Shown: piece after piece, positions 7,430 to 16,478 of the stretch
How the letters are laid out: the number at the start of each line of letters is the position of its first letter
How positions within the stretch are numbered: the stretch's first letter is position 1
Notes under the pieces: generated by a model
What the model was told of the DNA's origin: nothing
Database searches by the model: none
Seen by the model: only the letters and a program-made list of their open reading frames with translations
Program-made: the position numbers and the translations under genes
Assembly: GCA_022828085.1 (NCBI GenBank)
Contig: JAJEIY010000008.1
Coordinates: 1-38,237 of the forward strand
DNA: 38,237 nt
Source of the DNA: Acidobacteriota bacterium
GTDB taxonomy: Bacteria; Acidobacteriota; Vicinamibacteria; Marinacidobacterales; Marinacidobacteraceae
Reading direction: 5' to 3'

Positions 7430-8253
7430 CCGTCGGACTCCGGTGCCCCTCGCACCACGACGCGCCATCGGGGATCCCGCTTCTGTGGTTCCCTCCGAAA
7501 GTCGGGATCGGCCCTGGCTTGCCGATCGAGCTCGGTCCAGGGCAGCGGCTCTCGCGACCGCAGAGCCTCCCGCATCGCCCCTGTCAGGGCTTCATGGCCG
7601 AGATGTTCCAACAGGTGCCCCAGACGCTGCACGACCGGCCTCTCGACCGCCCCCGAAAGGGCCGCGAGCTGGTCGGGATCGATCTTCAGTGCGAGATCCG
7701 CGACAACCGTGTCGATCATGTCGATACCACCGGACGCCTGCGGATAACGCAGCAGATCGAGGGCAGTCAGCGCGGCCGAGGACACCTTCATCACGCCGGT
7801 GTCCGTCTTGCGCGATTCGACCCCAGCCGCCACCGGTCCCAGATCCCTGCGGAAATAGAAGGCGATCAGGCTGCGTCCCGCACGGATTCTCGGAAGACGC
7901 TTCGCCGAAACGACCTGAAACTCCATGACTGCCTGATGCGTCGCTCCGTGGAACTCCGCGGCCTTCAGAAGCCCGACGTAGTAGTCCTGCCCCTCATGCC
8001 GCATGAGCGCATCGACATACCAGGTCGGTGGCGGCGCCCCCCAGGCCGCAAATTGCGGGGGGACGACCACGTAGAACCCCTGCCGCGGATTCAGCAGCGC
8101 CTCCCGGCGCTGCAACCGCTCGGCAGCATCCAGGAACGCGCCGTGCCCGACCCCAAGCGCGTCCCGAGCTTCTTCGGCGGTGAACACCGTCCGGCCCGCG
8201 GAGAGCAGACCGCTGGCGTAGGCCGACAGAGCGGATCTTCGGTCGTGAATCAT
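7426..8253 (-). CDS. abiEi: AbiEi-family antitoxin / transcriptional regulator
   Basis: This 275-residue partner of the AbiEii toxin has an N-terminal winged-helix domain (about residues 8-65, including FTAEEARDALGVGHGAFLDA and LNPRQGFYVVV). It matches the AbiEi_4-type helix-turn-helix that autorepresses the operon. The larger C-terminal domain (about 70-270) matches the AbiEi antitoxin region, for example TWYVDALMRHEGQDYYVGLL followed by the segment carrying FHGATHQ. In this family the antitoxin counteracts the toxin without forming a stable complex (type IV), while also binding inverted repeats in the promoter. ATG 8253 is the first good start, with a GATTAT box 5 nt upstream. Its stop overlaps the toxin start by 4 nt, giving a tight bicistron. 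Confidence 0.87.
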   Translation of the reverse strand: MIHDRRSALSAYASGLLSAGRTVFTAEEARDALGVGHGAFLDAAERLQRREALLNPRQGFYVVVPPQFAAWGAPPPTWYVDALMRHEGQDYYVGLLKAAEFHGATHQAVMEFQVVSAKRLPRIRAGRSLIAFYFRRDLGPVAAGVESRKTDTGVMKVSSAALTALDLLRYPQASGGIDMIDTVVADLALKIDPDQLAALSGAVERPVVQRLGHLLEHLGHEALTGAMREALRSREPLPWTELDRQARADPDFRREPQKRDPRWRVVVRGAPESDG

Positions 8254-8255
8254 GT

Positions 8256-8280
8256 CGGATAATCCGCTTATAGCACGGAT
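8256..8280 (-). promoter_or_regulatory. AbiE operon promoter/operator candidate
   Basis: CGGATAATCCG at 8256-8266 is a perfect palindrome around a central A. It covers the likely -10 of the antitoxin gene (GATTAT on the minus strand at 8259-8264), with TATAAG just upstream at 8267-8272. A second CGGATA half-site lies 20 bp further on at 8276. AbiEi regulators bind inverted repeats at such positions, so an autoregulatory operator is inferred. Confidence 0.45.
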
Positions 8281-8288
8281 ATTCTAAC

Positions 8289-8363
8289 ATGAATCGTCCA
8301 TGCAGGATCTTCCGTTACTCGGCGTCCATCCGTGGGATCCACCCGTTCTCGCTCGCGCTCTGA
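8289..8363 (+). pseudogene. Orphan copy of the propeller gene's 3' tail
   Basis: This short frame encodes 24 residues ending IHPFSLAL and a stop. The last 19 codons align with the final 19 codons of the gene ending at 6540 (VFSYRAHFWRIHPFSLAR). About 42 of 57 nucleotides match, including the 24-bp exact repeat at 8335-8358. It is too short to be a gene and looks like a displaced tail of the same or a sister propeller gene. It lies on the far side of the AbiE cassette and in the same orientation as the intact gene. Confidence 0.75.
8335..8358 (+). repeat. 24-bp direct repeat, right copy
   Basis: Exact copy of 6512-6535, lying within the orphan tail. Only the next codon differs (CGC in the gene, CTC here), and both reach TGA in frame. 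Confidence 0.9.
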
Positions 8364-8372
8364 GCGCCTCGC

Positions 8373-10136
<1,764 letters not shown>

Positions 10137-10184
10137 GCGGTCACCCGGTCACCCGGAAAGTATGGGATGTTTGTTGTCGATTAT

Positions 10185-10190
10185 CATAAT
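10185..10190 (+). promoter_or_regulatory. -10 box for the PadR gene
   Basis: CATAAT lies 8 nt before ATG 10199, inside an AT-rich patch (TCGATTATCATAATCAGC) that contrasts with the flanking GC content. An overlapping TATCAT is at 10182-10187. No Shine-Dalgarno sequence is present, so a leaderless or nearly leaderless transcript is likely. Confidence 0.5.
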
Positions 10191-10198
10191 CAGCATCG

Positions 10199-10528
10199 AT
10201 GACACCGGCCAACGACCGGCTCCACGGCCACCTGGACCTGCTGATCCTCTCGTCGCTCGCCGGCGGCCCGATGCACGGCTGGGCGATCGCGCAGCGGCTC
10301 GGGATCCTGTCGGAAAGGGTGCTCGAGGTCGGGCAGGGTTCCATCTATCCCGCGCTCCGCCGGCTCGAAGCGGCCGGCCGGATCAGCGCGAAGGTGGCGG
10401 TGTCCGAGGCCGGACGGAGAGCGCGGTTCTACTCGCTCACCGCCGCCGGACGGCGGCAGCTCGAGGCGGAACGGGACGAGTGGGTCGACTTCGCCGCGGC
10501 GGTCCAGCGAGTGCTGGACGGCGTTTAG
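10199..10528 (+). CDS. PadR-family transcriptional regulator
   Basis: This 109-residue winged-helix protein belongs to the PadR family. It has the typical start LDLLILSSLAGGPMHGWAIA (about 12-31), the recognition-helix region with VGQGSIYPALRRLEAAGRI (about 43-61), and the wing with RRARFYSLTAAGRRQLEAE (about 72-90). The protein is short, PadR-s2 type, without the long C-terminal dimerisation domain. It lies 3 bp upstream of a large ADOP-type permease gene. PadR-ADOP pairs recur in Acidobacteriota and Gemmatimonadota, where the regulator is presumed to repress the permease. Transcription probably starts next to ATG 10199. Confidence 0.9.
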   Translation: MTPANDRLHGHLDLLILSSLAGGPMHGWAIAQRLGILSERVLEVGQGSIYPALRRLEAAGRISAKVAVSEAGRRARFYSLTAAGRRQLEAERDEWVDFAAAVQRVLDGV

Positions 10529-10531
10529 GCG

Positions 10532-13192
10532 TTGCATCTTCCGGCATTCGTTCGCCGGCTCGGGCTGCTGCTCCGCGGCCGGCGGGCGGAGCGCGAACTC
10601 GCCCAGGAGATGGAACTCCACCTCGAACTGCTCGAAGCACAGCTCCGGGAGCAGGGGCTGGATCCCCGGGAGGCCCGGCGTCAAGCCCGCATCGCGTTCG
10701 GTTCCCGGGAGTCGTTGCGCGCGGAGGCCCGGGATGCGCCCGGGTTCGTCCGAACCCGCGAGTTGCTCGAGGATGTCCGCCATTCGCTGAAGTCGCTGAG
10801 CAGGAATCCCGGGTTCGCCCTCGTCGCCGTGGCGGTCCTCGCCATGGGGATCGGAGCCACGATCGCGATCTTCAGCGTGCTCAGCGCCATGTTGCTGCGG
10901 CCCGTGCCGTTTCCGGACGGCCAGCGGATCGTGAGTCTGGCGTGGAACCACGGTGACACCGTGTCCCCCAGTCTGAGCTCGGCCAAGTTCGCCTACTGGC
11001 GGGAGCACACCAGCTCCTTCGTGGCGATCGGGAGTTGGCAACCGTTCTTCGGACGCGTGGGCGAGCCCGGCGAAGTCACCGGCGCTCAGGGTCTCCGCGT
11101 AACGGATGGCTTCTTCCGCGTCCTCGGCACGCCGCCCACCGTGGGCCGCGCCTTTTCGGAAGAAGAGCACCGCTCTGGAGGACCCCCGGTTGCGCTGGTA
11201 TCTCCGGACTTCTGGCGGATGCACTTCGGCGAGTCGGTGGATGTGTCCGGCCGCGTCTCGGTCAGGGTTGAGGAAGAGCGCTACGCCGTCGTGGGACTCC
11301 TTCCCGAGGACTTCACCTTCCCCTACGTGGCGAGACCCGTGGAGATCGTCATCGCCACCGAGGTGTTCGTCGACCCGGAAGATGAAGCCCAGAACTGGAC
11401 GACTCTCGCGAGGCTTGACGCTGGCGTCGCGATGCGTGACGCCCGGACCGAGGTGGTCTGGCTCAATCACGGATTCAAGGCGGCGTATCCGCAGCAGGCC
11501 GGCGAACCCGAACCCGGCATGATGCTCGGGTCCTTCGGCGAGCTGTACGCCGGGCGAACGGCGAACGCGATCTGGATCCTGATGGGCGCGGTCGCCGCCG
11601 TCCTCCTGATCGCGTGCGCCAACGTGGGAAGCCTGTTCCTCGCCAGGGCGCTTCGGCGCCGCCAGGAGCTGGCGATCCACAACGCCCTCGGAGCCACCGA
11701 GGGCCGGATCATCCGGCTCGGCGTGGTGGAGGCTCTCGTGGTGGCTTCCGCCGCGGGAGCCATCGGAGCGGTGTTCGCGGTCTGGGGGGCGGGCGCGCTC
11801 GTCGCGTTGGCGCCGGTCCGGCTCCCGCTCACTGGGGCGATCGCGGTCGACTGGAGAGTCGGGGTGTTTGCGATCGGCATCTCGCTGGCCGCTTCCGTCG
11901 CGGTGGGCCTGATCGGCGCGTGGCCCGGGGTTCGCGGCGGACCGTGGAAAGCGCTGCGCCGGGATTCCCGGACCACGACCGGGTCGGGCCGGTTGCAGGA
12001 GGCGCTGGTGGCAGGACAAGCGGCGCTCTCGATGATCCTGCTCGTGGGCGCCGGCCTGCTCTTCACCACCTGGTCCAACCTCAGACAGGTCGACCCGGGG
12101 TTCGATCCCAACGCCCTCGTAGCCGTGCAACTGCCGATCCGGCCGCCCACGTACGACACCTCCGAGCGACTCGAGCGGTTCGCTCGGGGAGTGATCGAAG
12201 CCGTCCGCGCCGGGGGCGCCGGCGTCGTCGCGGGCGCGAGCAGTCTTCCGTTCGAACGGGGCCTGAACTTCCCGATTTCGATCGCGGGGCGAGGTGAATT
12301 CGGTGGCTCGGTCGAGCTGCGGACCGTTACCCCGGGCTACTTCCGGACATTGGCCATTCCGTTGATCCGGGGGCGATCCTTCACCGCGATGGATGTCCGT
12401 GGCGCGGTCCCGGTCGCCATCGTGAATGAAACGTTCGCACGCAGGTACTTTCCGGGAGGCGACGCGATCGGACAGCGGATCGACCTCGGACGGCGAGGCA
12501 ACGTGTATCGCTATCCGTCCCTGAAGGGACCGGGAATCGTGATCGTCGGGGTCGCCGCCGATGTTCAGGACGTGTCGTTCCGGACCGCCGTCCGTCGCAC
12601 GATGTACCTGCCGCAAGCGCAGGCGCCCGACGTGATCGCGGGCATCCGTCCCACGCTGCCCGTGTTCGTGGTTCGGAGCAGCCAGCCGCTGGAGCGGATC
12701 GAGCGCGGTTTCAGACAGGCGATCCTCACGGTGGATCCCGCGCTGCCCGGCCCCCGGGTCTTCCCGCTGAGCGAAACGGTCGCCGATTCGCTGGCCCGGG
12801 AACGGTTCGGGACCATCCTCGTCTCGCTCTTCGGCGCTCTCGCGCTCATCCTCACCGTGGTCGGCGTCTACAGCACGCTAGCCCAGGCCGTCCGGGTCCG
12901 GCGCCGCGAGATCGGGATCCGCATGGCCGTAGGAGCGAACGGCGATGCGGTGCTGCGACTGATCGTCGTTCGCGGCCTGACGCCGGTGGCGATCGGAATC
13001 GGCTTCGGGCTCGTGGGCGCCGTGGTCCTTTCGGGCCTGCTGGAGGCGTATCTCTGGGGCGTCACCGGAACCGATGCCGGAACGCTCGGCATGGCGGCGG
13101 TGGGAATCCTCGGGGTGGCGGCCATCGCGAGCTGGATTCCCGCACGAGAAGCGGCGCGGGTTGATCCCGCGAGGGTTCTGTCTTCGTCGTAG
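10532..13192 (+). CDS. ADOP-type FtsX/MacB permease
   Basis: This 886-residue permease is of the acidobacterial duplicated orphan permease type, with two FtsX/MacB modules fused in one chain. A cytoplasmic N-terminal region (1-80, with ERELAQEMELHLELLEAQLR) precedes the first helix (SRNPGFALVAVAVLAMGIGA). It is followed by a MacB periplasmic core domain (about 110-330), three helices with the family motif CANVGSLFLARALRRRQELA near 365-385, and a second half. The second half has another periplasmic domain (with VTPGYFRTLAIPLIRGRSF) and the terminal FtsX helices (VRRREIGIRMAVGA). No ATPase gene is adjacent, as is usual for this class. Translation apparently uses TTG 10532, three bases after the PadR stop. 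Its substrate is unknown; relatives are presumed to move lipoproteins, macrolides or envelope components. Confidence 0.9.
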   Translation: MHLPAFVRRLGLLLRGRRAERELAQEMELHLELLEAQLREQGLDPREARRQARIAFGSRESLRAEARDAPGFVRTRELLEDVRHSLKSLSRNPGFALVAVAVLAMGIGATIAIFSVLSAMLLRPVPFPDGQRIVSLAWNHGDTVSPSLSSAKFAYWREHTSSFVAIGSWQPFFGRVGEPGEVTGAQGLRVTDGFFRVLGTPPTVGRAFSEEEHRSGGPPVALVSPDFWRMHFGESVDVSGRVSVRVEEERYAVVGLLPEDFTFPYVARPVEIVIATEVFVDPEDEAQNWTTLARLDAGVAMRDARTEVVWLNHGFKAAYPQQAGEPEPGMMLGSFGELYAGRTANAIWILMGAVAAVLLIACANVGSLFLARALRRRQELAIHNALGATEGRIIRLGVVEALVVASAAGAIGAVFAVWGAGALVALAPVRLPLTGAIAVDWRVGVFAIGISLAASVAVGLIGAWPGVRGGPWKALRRDSRTTTGSGRLQEALVAGQAALSMILLVGAGLLFTTWSNLRQVDPGFDPNALVAVQLPIRPPTYDTSERLERFARGVIEAVRAGGAGVVAGASSLPFERGLNFPISIAGRGEFGGSVELRTVTPGYFRTLAIPLIRGRSFTAMDVRGAVPVAIVNETFARRYFPGGDAIGQRIDLGRRGNVYRYPSLKGPGIVIVGVAADVQDVSFRTAVRRTMYLPQAQAPDVIAGIRPTLPVFVVRSSQPLERIERGFRQAILTVDPALPGPRVFPLSETVADSLARERFGTILVSLFGALALILTVVGVYSTLAQAVRVRRREIGIRMAVGANGDAVLRLIVVRGLTPVAIGIGFGLVGAVVLSGLLEAYLWGVTGTDAGTLGMAAVGILGVAAIASWIPAREAARVDPARVLSSS

Positions 13193-13305
13193 TGCGCACC
13201 GAGCCAGGGCACGAGCCCGCCGGCGGACCGTCTCGCGCGGGAATCAGCCGGCACCCGGGATCCGGCCCCTGCCGCAGCCGGCGCCCGCACCCCGCTCCTT
13301 CTCCA

Positions 13306-13311
13306 TAGAAT
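13306..13311 (+). promoter_or_regulatory. -10 box directly before start (leaderless)
   Basis: TAGAAT sits 7 nt before ATG 13319 with no Shine-Dalgarno sequence between, the same geometry as at 1571 and 4744. Confidence 0.45.
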
Positions 13312-13318
13312 CGGTGCC

Positions 13319-14323
13319 ATGCGCACCGACTCCCCTACCCTGCCTCGCCGTCTTCGTGGGATCGCCCCGCTCGCGTGGTTCCTGCTGGCTCCCTGCCTGG
13401 CCGCCGGGCAGGGCCAGACCCACACCTTCGTCCCCGAGCGGGGCTACCAGAGCTTCGCGGTCCGGGAGCCGGTGCTGCGGATCGCGCCCGGGGACACGCT
13501 GATCAGCGAGTCCATGGGCGCGGCCTTCATGCCCGAGGAGGACCGGCACCTCGCGGGTGAGGTCGGGCCCATCTACATCGAGGGAAGCGAGCGCGGGGAC
13601 ACGCTCGCCATCCGCGTGGTCCGGCTGGAACTCAACCAGGACCGGGCGTTCTCGGGAACCTCCACCGGGTTCGCGGCGCTCACCATGACGCCGCAGACGG
13701 CCATGCTCCACGAGCCGGTGCCCGCGCGCCGTTTCGAGTGGGTGCTGGACCTCGACGCGAACACCGGCACCCTCGAGCTGCCGGCGAGCGGCAAGGACCC
13801 GGTGACCGTCGAGCTCGAGCCGATGCTCGGACGCATGGCGGTCGCTCCGGACCGGGGCGAGGTCATCTGGAACGCCGCGCCGGGAAACTTCGGCGGCAAC
13901 ATGGACACCCCGGAGATCCGCGAGGGGGTGACCGTGTACCTGCCGGTGTTCGAACCGGGCGCCTACTTCTACTTCGGGGACGTCCACGCGCTCCAGGGCG
14001 AGGGCGAGATCACCGGCACCGGACTCGAGACCACGGCGGAGGTGACCTTCGAGTTCGACCTGATCAAGGGGAAGTCCATCGCCTGGCCCCGGATCGAGAA
14101 CGACGAATACATCATGGTCGCGGGTTCGGTACGGCCGCTGATGGACGCCTACCGCATCGCCCACACGGAGATCATCTTCTGGCTCGAGGACGACTACGGC
14201 CTCGACCGCTGGGAGGCGCTGCAGCTTCTTTCGCAGGTCGGCAAGGCCCGCATCGGGAACGTGGTGGATCCGCACTACACGGTGGTGGCCATGTACCCGA
14301 AGAAGTACCTGCCGCGTCCCTGA
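13319..14323 (+). CDS. Secreted acetamidase/formamidase family protein
   Basis: This 334-residue protein matches the acetamidase/formamidase (FmdA/AmdA) family. The diagnostic stretch runs from GNFGGNMDTPEIREGVTVYL through the PVFEPGAYFYFGDVHALQGEGE segment (about residues 195-235). Early Gly-Asp and Glu motifs (PGDTLISESM) and the late AYRIAHTE helix are also present. These enzymes hydrolyse short amides to the carboxylate and ammonia in the cytoplasm. This copy instead carries an N-terminal signal peptide (APLAWFLLAPCLAAGQ, cleavage near residue 31), so it should act in the periplasm, possibly on other amides. The start is set by the signal peptide and by the TAGAAT box 7 nt upstream. It is convergent with the VapBC operon, with 37 bp between stops. 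The family is certain, but the substrate is not. Confidence 0.88.
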   Translation: MRTDSPTLPRRLRGIAPLAWFLLAPCLAAGQGQTHTFVPERGYQSFAVREPVLRIAPGDTLISESMGAAFMPEEDRHLAGEVGPIYIEGSERGDTLAIRVVRLELNQDRAFSGTSTGFAALTMTPQTAMLHEPVPARRFEWVLDLDANTGTLELPASGKDPVTVELEPMLGRMAVAPDRGEVIWNAAPGNFGGNMDTPEIREGVTVYLPVFEPGAYFYFGDVHALQGEGEITGTGLETTAEVTFEFDLIKGKSIAWPRIENDEYIMVAGSVRPLMDAYRIAHTEIIFWLEDDYGLDRWEALQLLSQVGKARIGNVVDPHYTVVAMYPKKYLPRP

Positions 14324-14360
14324 TTTCGTAACCCTCCGCTCTGCCCCCGCTCGCGGCAAG

Positions 14361-14747
14361 TCACTGCAGGAAGGGCTGGTACAGCCGGAGTCCGGGGATA
14401 TCGTTGAAGTCCTTCTCGTTCAGAGTCCACAGGTCCGCCTTCGCGATCAGCGCGCAAGCCGCGATGGCAATGTCCGTATCCCGGCCGCGAGCGCGACCGA
14501 CCATCCGATAGAGGTCGGCCGCCATCCGCGCCTGCGTCGCACCGAACGTCAGGAACTGAGCCGGAGGAAAGAGCCTTTGCTGGATGTCGAGTTCGTCATC
14601 TCGCCGCGGTCCGCGCCACCACTCGTACATCGCGAGCGCCGGAACGCGCACGGCCTCATCGGATTCCAGAAGCGCCAGCAGTGGTCCAGACGCACCCGCC
14701 GAGGGCCTGACGTGCGCGACCAGGACGGAAGTGTCCAGGACGATCAC
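14361..14747 (-). CDS. vapC: VapC-type PIN-domain toxin
   Basis: This 128-residue PIN-domain protein is the ribonuclease toxin of a VapBC pair. The acidic metal-binding residues are in place: Asp5 (MIVLDTSVLV), Glu42 (MYEWWRG), Asp90 and Asp92 (GRDTDIAIAAC), and Asp113 near the end (NEKDFNDI). VapC toxins cut tRNA or rRNA when freed from their antitoxin. Translation starts at GTG 14747, whose GTGA overlaps the antitoxin stop, so the two are translationally coupled. It is the downstream gene of the operon, the usual order. It differs clearly from the second PIN toxin at 25325, so the two modules are not a recent duplication. Confidence 0.9.
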   Translation of the reverse strand: MIVLDTSVLVAHVRPSAGASGPLLALLESDEAVRVPALAMYEWWRGPRRDDELDIQQRLFPPAQFLTFGATQARMAADLYRMVGRARGRDTDIAIAACALIAKADLWTLNEKDFNDIPGLRLYQPFLQ

Positions 14748-15034
14748 GACTCGATGGGAGTTTGACGGCCACCACTTCGTCGTGCGAGCCGCAGTTCCCG
14801 CAGTTCCGCTTCGACTTCCTCAGCAGGCCGGGGAGGGACGCGGGCAAGGTACTCCCGGAACACCCGAACCCGCTCGACACGCTCGGCTTCCGTGACTTTG
14901 CCCGTCGTCTGTGCATAGACCGAGACCGCTTCCCGGACGATCGCGCTCTTGGGTTTCCCGAGCCGTTCTGACAGGGCCCCGATGCGAGCGGCCGTCAGGG
15001 TATCCAGACTGAACGTCATCTTCTGTATTGCCAT
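14744..15034 (-). CDS. vapB: Ribbon-helix-helix antitoxin of VapBC
   Basis: This 96-residue protein has an N-terminal ribbon-helix-helix DNA-binding domain (about residues 3-42: KMTFSLDTLTAARIGALSER then GKPKSAIVREAVSVYA). The charged C-terminal tail (about 48-96, Glu/Arg-rich) should wrap the toxin. Antitoxins of this kind block the PIN toxin and, as a complex, repress their own promoter. ATG 15034 has a TAGTAT box exactly 6 nt upstream and no Shine-Dalgarno sequence, indicating a leaderless mRNA. The toxin gene follows with a 4-nt overlap. Confidence 0.87.
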   Translation of the reverse strand: MAIQKMTFSLDTLTAARIGALSERLGKPKSAIVREAVSVYAQTTGKVTEAERVERVRVFREYLARVPPRPAEEVEAELRELRLARRSGGRQTPIES

Positions 15035-15040
15035 AACTAC

Positions 15041-15046
15041 ATACTA
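15041..15046 (-). promoter_or_regulatory. -10 box directly before vapB start
   Basis: TAGTAT on the minus strand lies 6 nt before ATG 15034, in an AT-rich patch. No Shine-Dalgarno sequence is present. The geometry matches the second VapBC operon (25068-25073). Confidence 0.5.
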
Positions 15047-15101
15047 ACAGAAGTCCGTATTTCGTAATGAGCCTGGACCGGACCCGGGGACGGCCGATCC
15101 G

Positions 15102-16478
15102 TCACCAGGATTCCGGGTAGCGAGCGGGCAGAATCGTGGTCGGGCGCGTTGACTCGAAGTGAATGATCACGTCGTACCACGACGTGAGCGGGACGAGAAG
15201 CCAGTAGCGACCGGGAGCCGAGGCGCGGTAGCAGCATCCGATGTCGCGGAACAGATGCTCCCCATCGAGCCAATAAGTGCCCGGCGTCCTTGTGTCCCGA
15301 TCACGGAGGTCGAGGACGAACCGAGGCGCAGCAGACTTGGCGAAACTGGCCTCGAAGGAACCCGGCATCACCGGGTCCAACGGGAAAGTGACCGGGCCCC
15401 GAGGGGCTTCGAGGTCCACCGCGGTGAACGCGCCGCTTTCATGGCTGAAACCCACGACCACCATGTGCTCCCCGAAGGTTGCGCGCAGGTAAGAACCCTG
15501 AGCGCCCGGCTCGGTCGAAACATGATAGTTGTGAGCCCAGAGCACCATGTGGCCCTCCGGCCCGATCCGGCGGCTGATCCATTCGGTGTTCTCGGCCATG
15601 GATTGGTCGCGGGATTGCTGCCCGGTCGCCTGAAGGTGATACTGGAACGCGACGCGCAGGCTCTGGAGCGCTACCTCGAAGGCATCCTCGCCAGCTAGAG
15701 CTTCGTACTCCTCCTGATGCGAGAGAAGCGTTTGCCGCACCTCCCCTAGCGACGAACCGCATTCCGCCCGGTAGGAAGTCGACTGGTCCCGGTACCGAGG
15801 ACTTGGGAACCGACCGCGATGGTCGTTCGCAAACCGTGCAAGGCAGTCCAGCTTTCCGGCGATCCGTTCGGTGCTGTCCGGATCCACACGATGGACGTAC
15901 TCTCGAACGCCACCAAGAGCCATCGCGGGGAACGCCATATCGAAGCCATGAAACCCGACATCTCCACCGGCCTCGTTGTGTGCGCGCATCCACTCGATCA
16001 TCTCCAGCACCGATTGCGTTCTCCAGGTCCAGTAGTAGAGCCTCGACAGCAGCACTTCGGGGTCTCCCTCCCCGGTGCGTACGTAACGGTCCAGGAGCCG
16101 GGATTCCGGCCAGGTGGCTTCGATTGCGAAAGTGTTGAAGCCCATCTCCTCAACGAGAAAGCGGAGGATCCGCGCCTTCATTTCGAAAAAGTGGCGCGTG
16201 CCGTGAGTTCCCTCGCCGAGAGCAACGATCCGCGCATCACCCACGATGTCACGAAGGAACTCGATGTCGGTGTGAGGCAGCGAGAGGTGGGTGCCGTCGA
16301 AAGGAAGTACGTTCGCGTCGAGCCAAGCCGGCACCGGGTCCGGCGGGAGGATCGGCAGCGGACGCTGCGGCACCGTGCCGACCGCCGCATCTTCCTGACA
16401 TCCCTCGGTCAATACCAAGGCGGCAACGAGGCAGAGCGAACGAATCAGGACTGGGAGGTGCTTCCGGGGTTGGGGCAT
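15102..16478 (-). CDS. Erythromycin esterase family protein (paralogue A)
   Basis: This 458-residue protein of the erythromycin esterase (Ere) superfamily has an N-terminal hydrophobic signal (VLIRSLCLVAALVLTEGC, Cys27; the lipobox is imperfect), so it is probably exported. The catalytic signature GEGTHG is at 88-93, placing Glu89 and His92 with the E-x-x-H spacing of Glu43/His46 in EreB. Further family motifs are FFEMKARILRFLVEEMGFNT (97-116), FAIEATWPES (117-126), the FHGFDM region, and WAHNYHVST near 335. Ere enzymes hydrolyse the macrolide lactone, but many homologues act on other esters or are uncharacterised. It is the second gene of a tandem pair. Its ATG 16478 lies inside the extended 3' end of paralogue B, giving a 34-nt overlap and no normally spaced Shine-Dalgarno sequence. 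It ends TGG-TGA. Confidence 0.87.
   Translation of the reverse strand: MPQPRKHLPVLIRSLCLVAALVLTEGCQEDAAVGTVPQRPLPILPPDPVPAWLDANVLPFDGTHLSLPHTDIEFLRDIVGDARIVALGEGTHGTRHFFEMKARILRFLVEEMGFNTFAIEATWPESRLLDRYVRTGEGDPEVLLSRLYYWTWRTQSVLEMIEWMRAHNEAGGDVGFHGFDMAFPAMALGGVREYVHRVDPDSTERIAGKLDCLARFANDHRGRFPSPRYRDQSTSYRAECGSSLGEVRQTLLSHQEEYEALAGEDAFEVALQSLRVAFQYHLQATGQQSRDQSMAENTEWISRRIGPEGHMVLWAHNYHVSTEPGAQGSYLRATFGEHMVVVGFSHESGAFTAVDLEAPRGPVTFPLDPVMPGSFEASFAKSAAPRFVLDLRDRDTRTPGTYWLDGEHLFRDIGCCYRASAPGRYWLLVPLTSWYDVIIHFESTRPTTILPARYPESW

Noticed and set aside
10530..10545. A 16-bp sequence, CGTTGCATCTTCCGGC, is shared between the start of the ADOP permease gene and 28905-28920, where it opens a 17-codon frame beginning MHLPA.
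   Set aside because: After the first five codons the two diverge. In 38 kb of biased sequence one 16-bp match can arise by chance, so I do not call it a third gene-fragment duplication.
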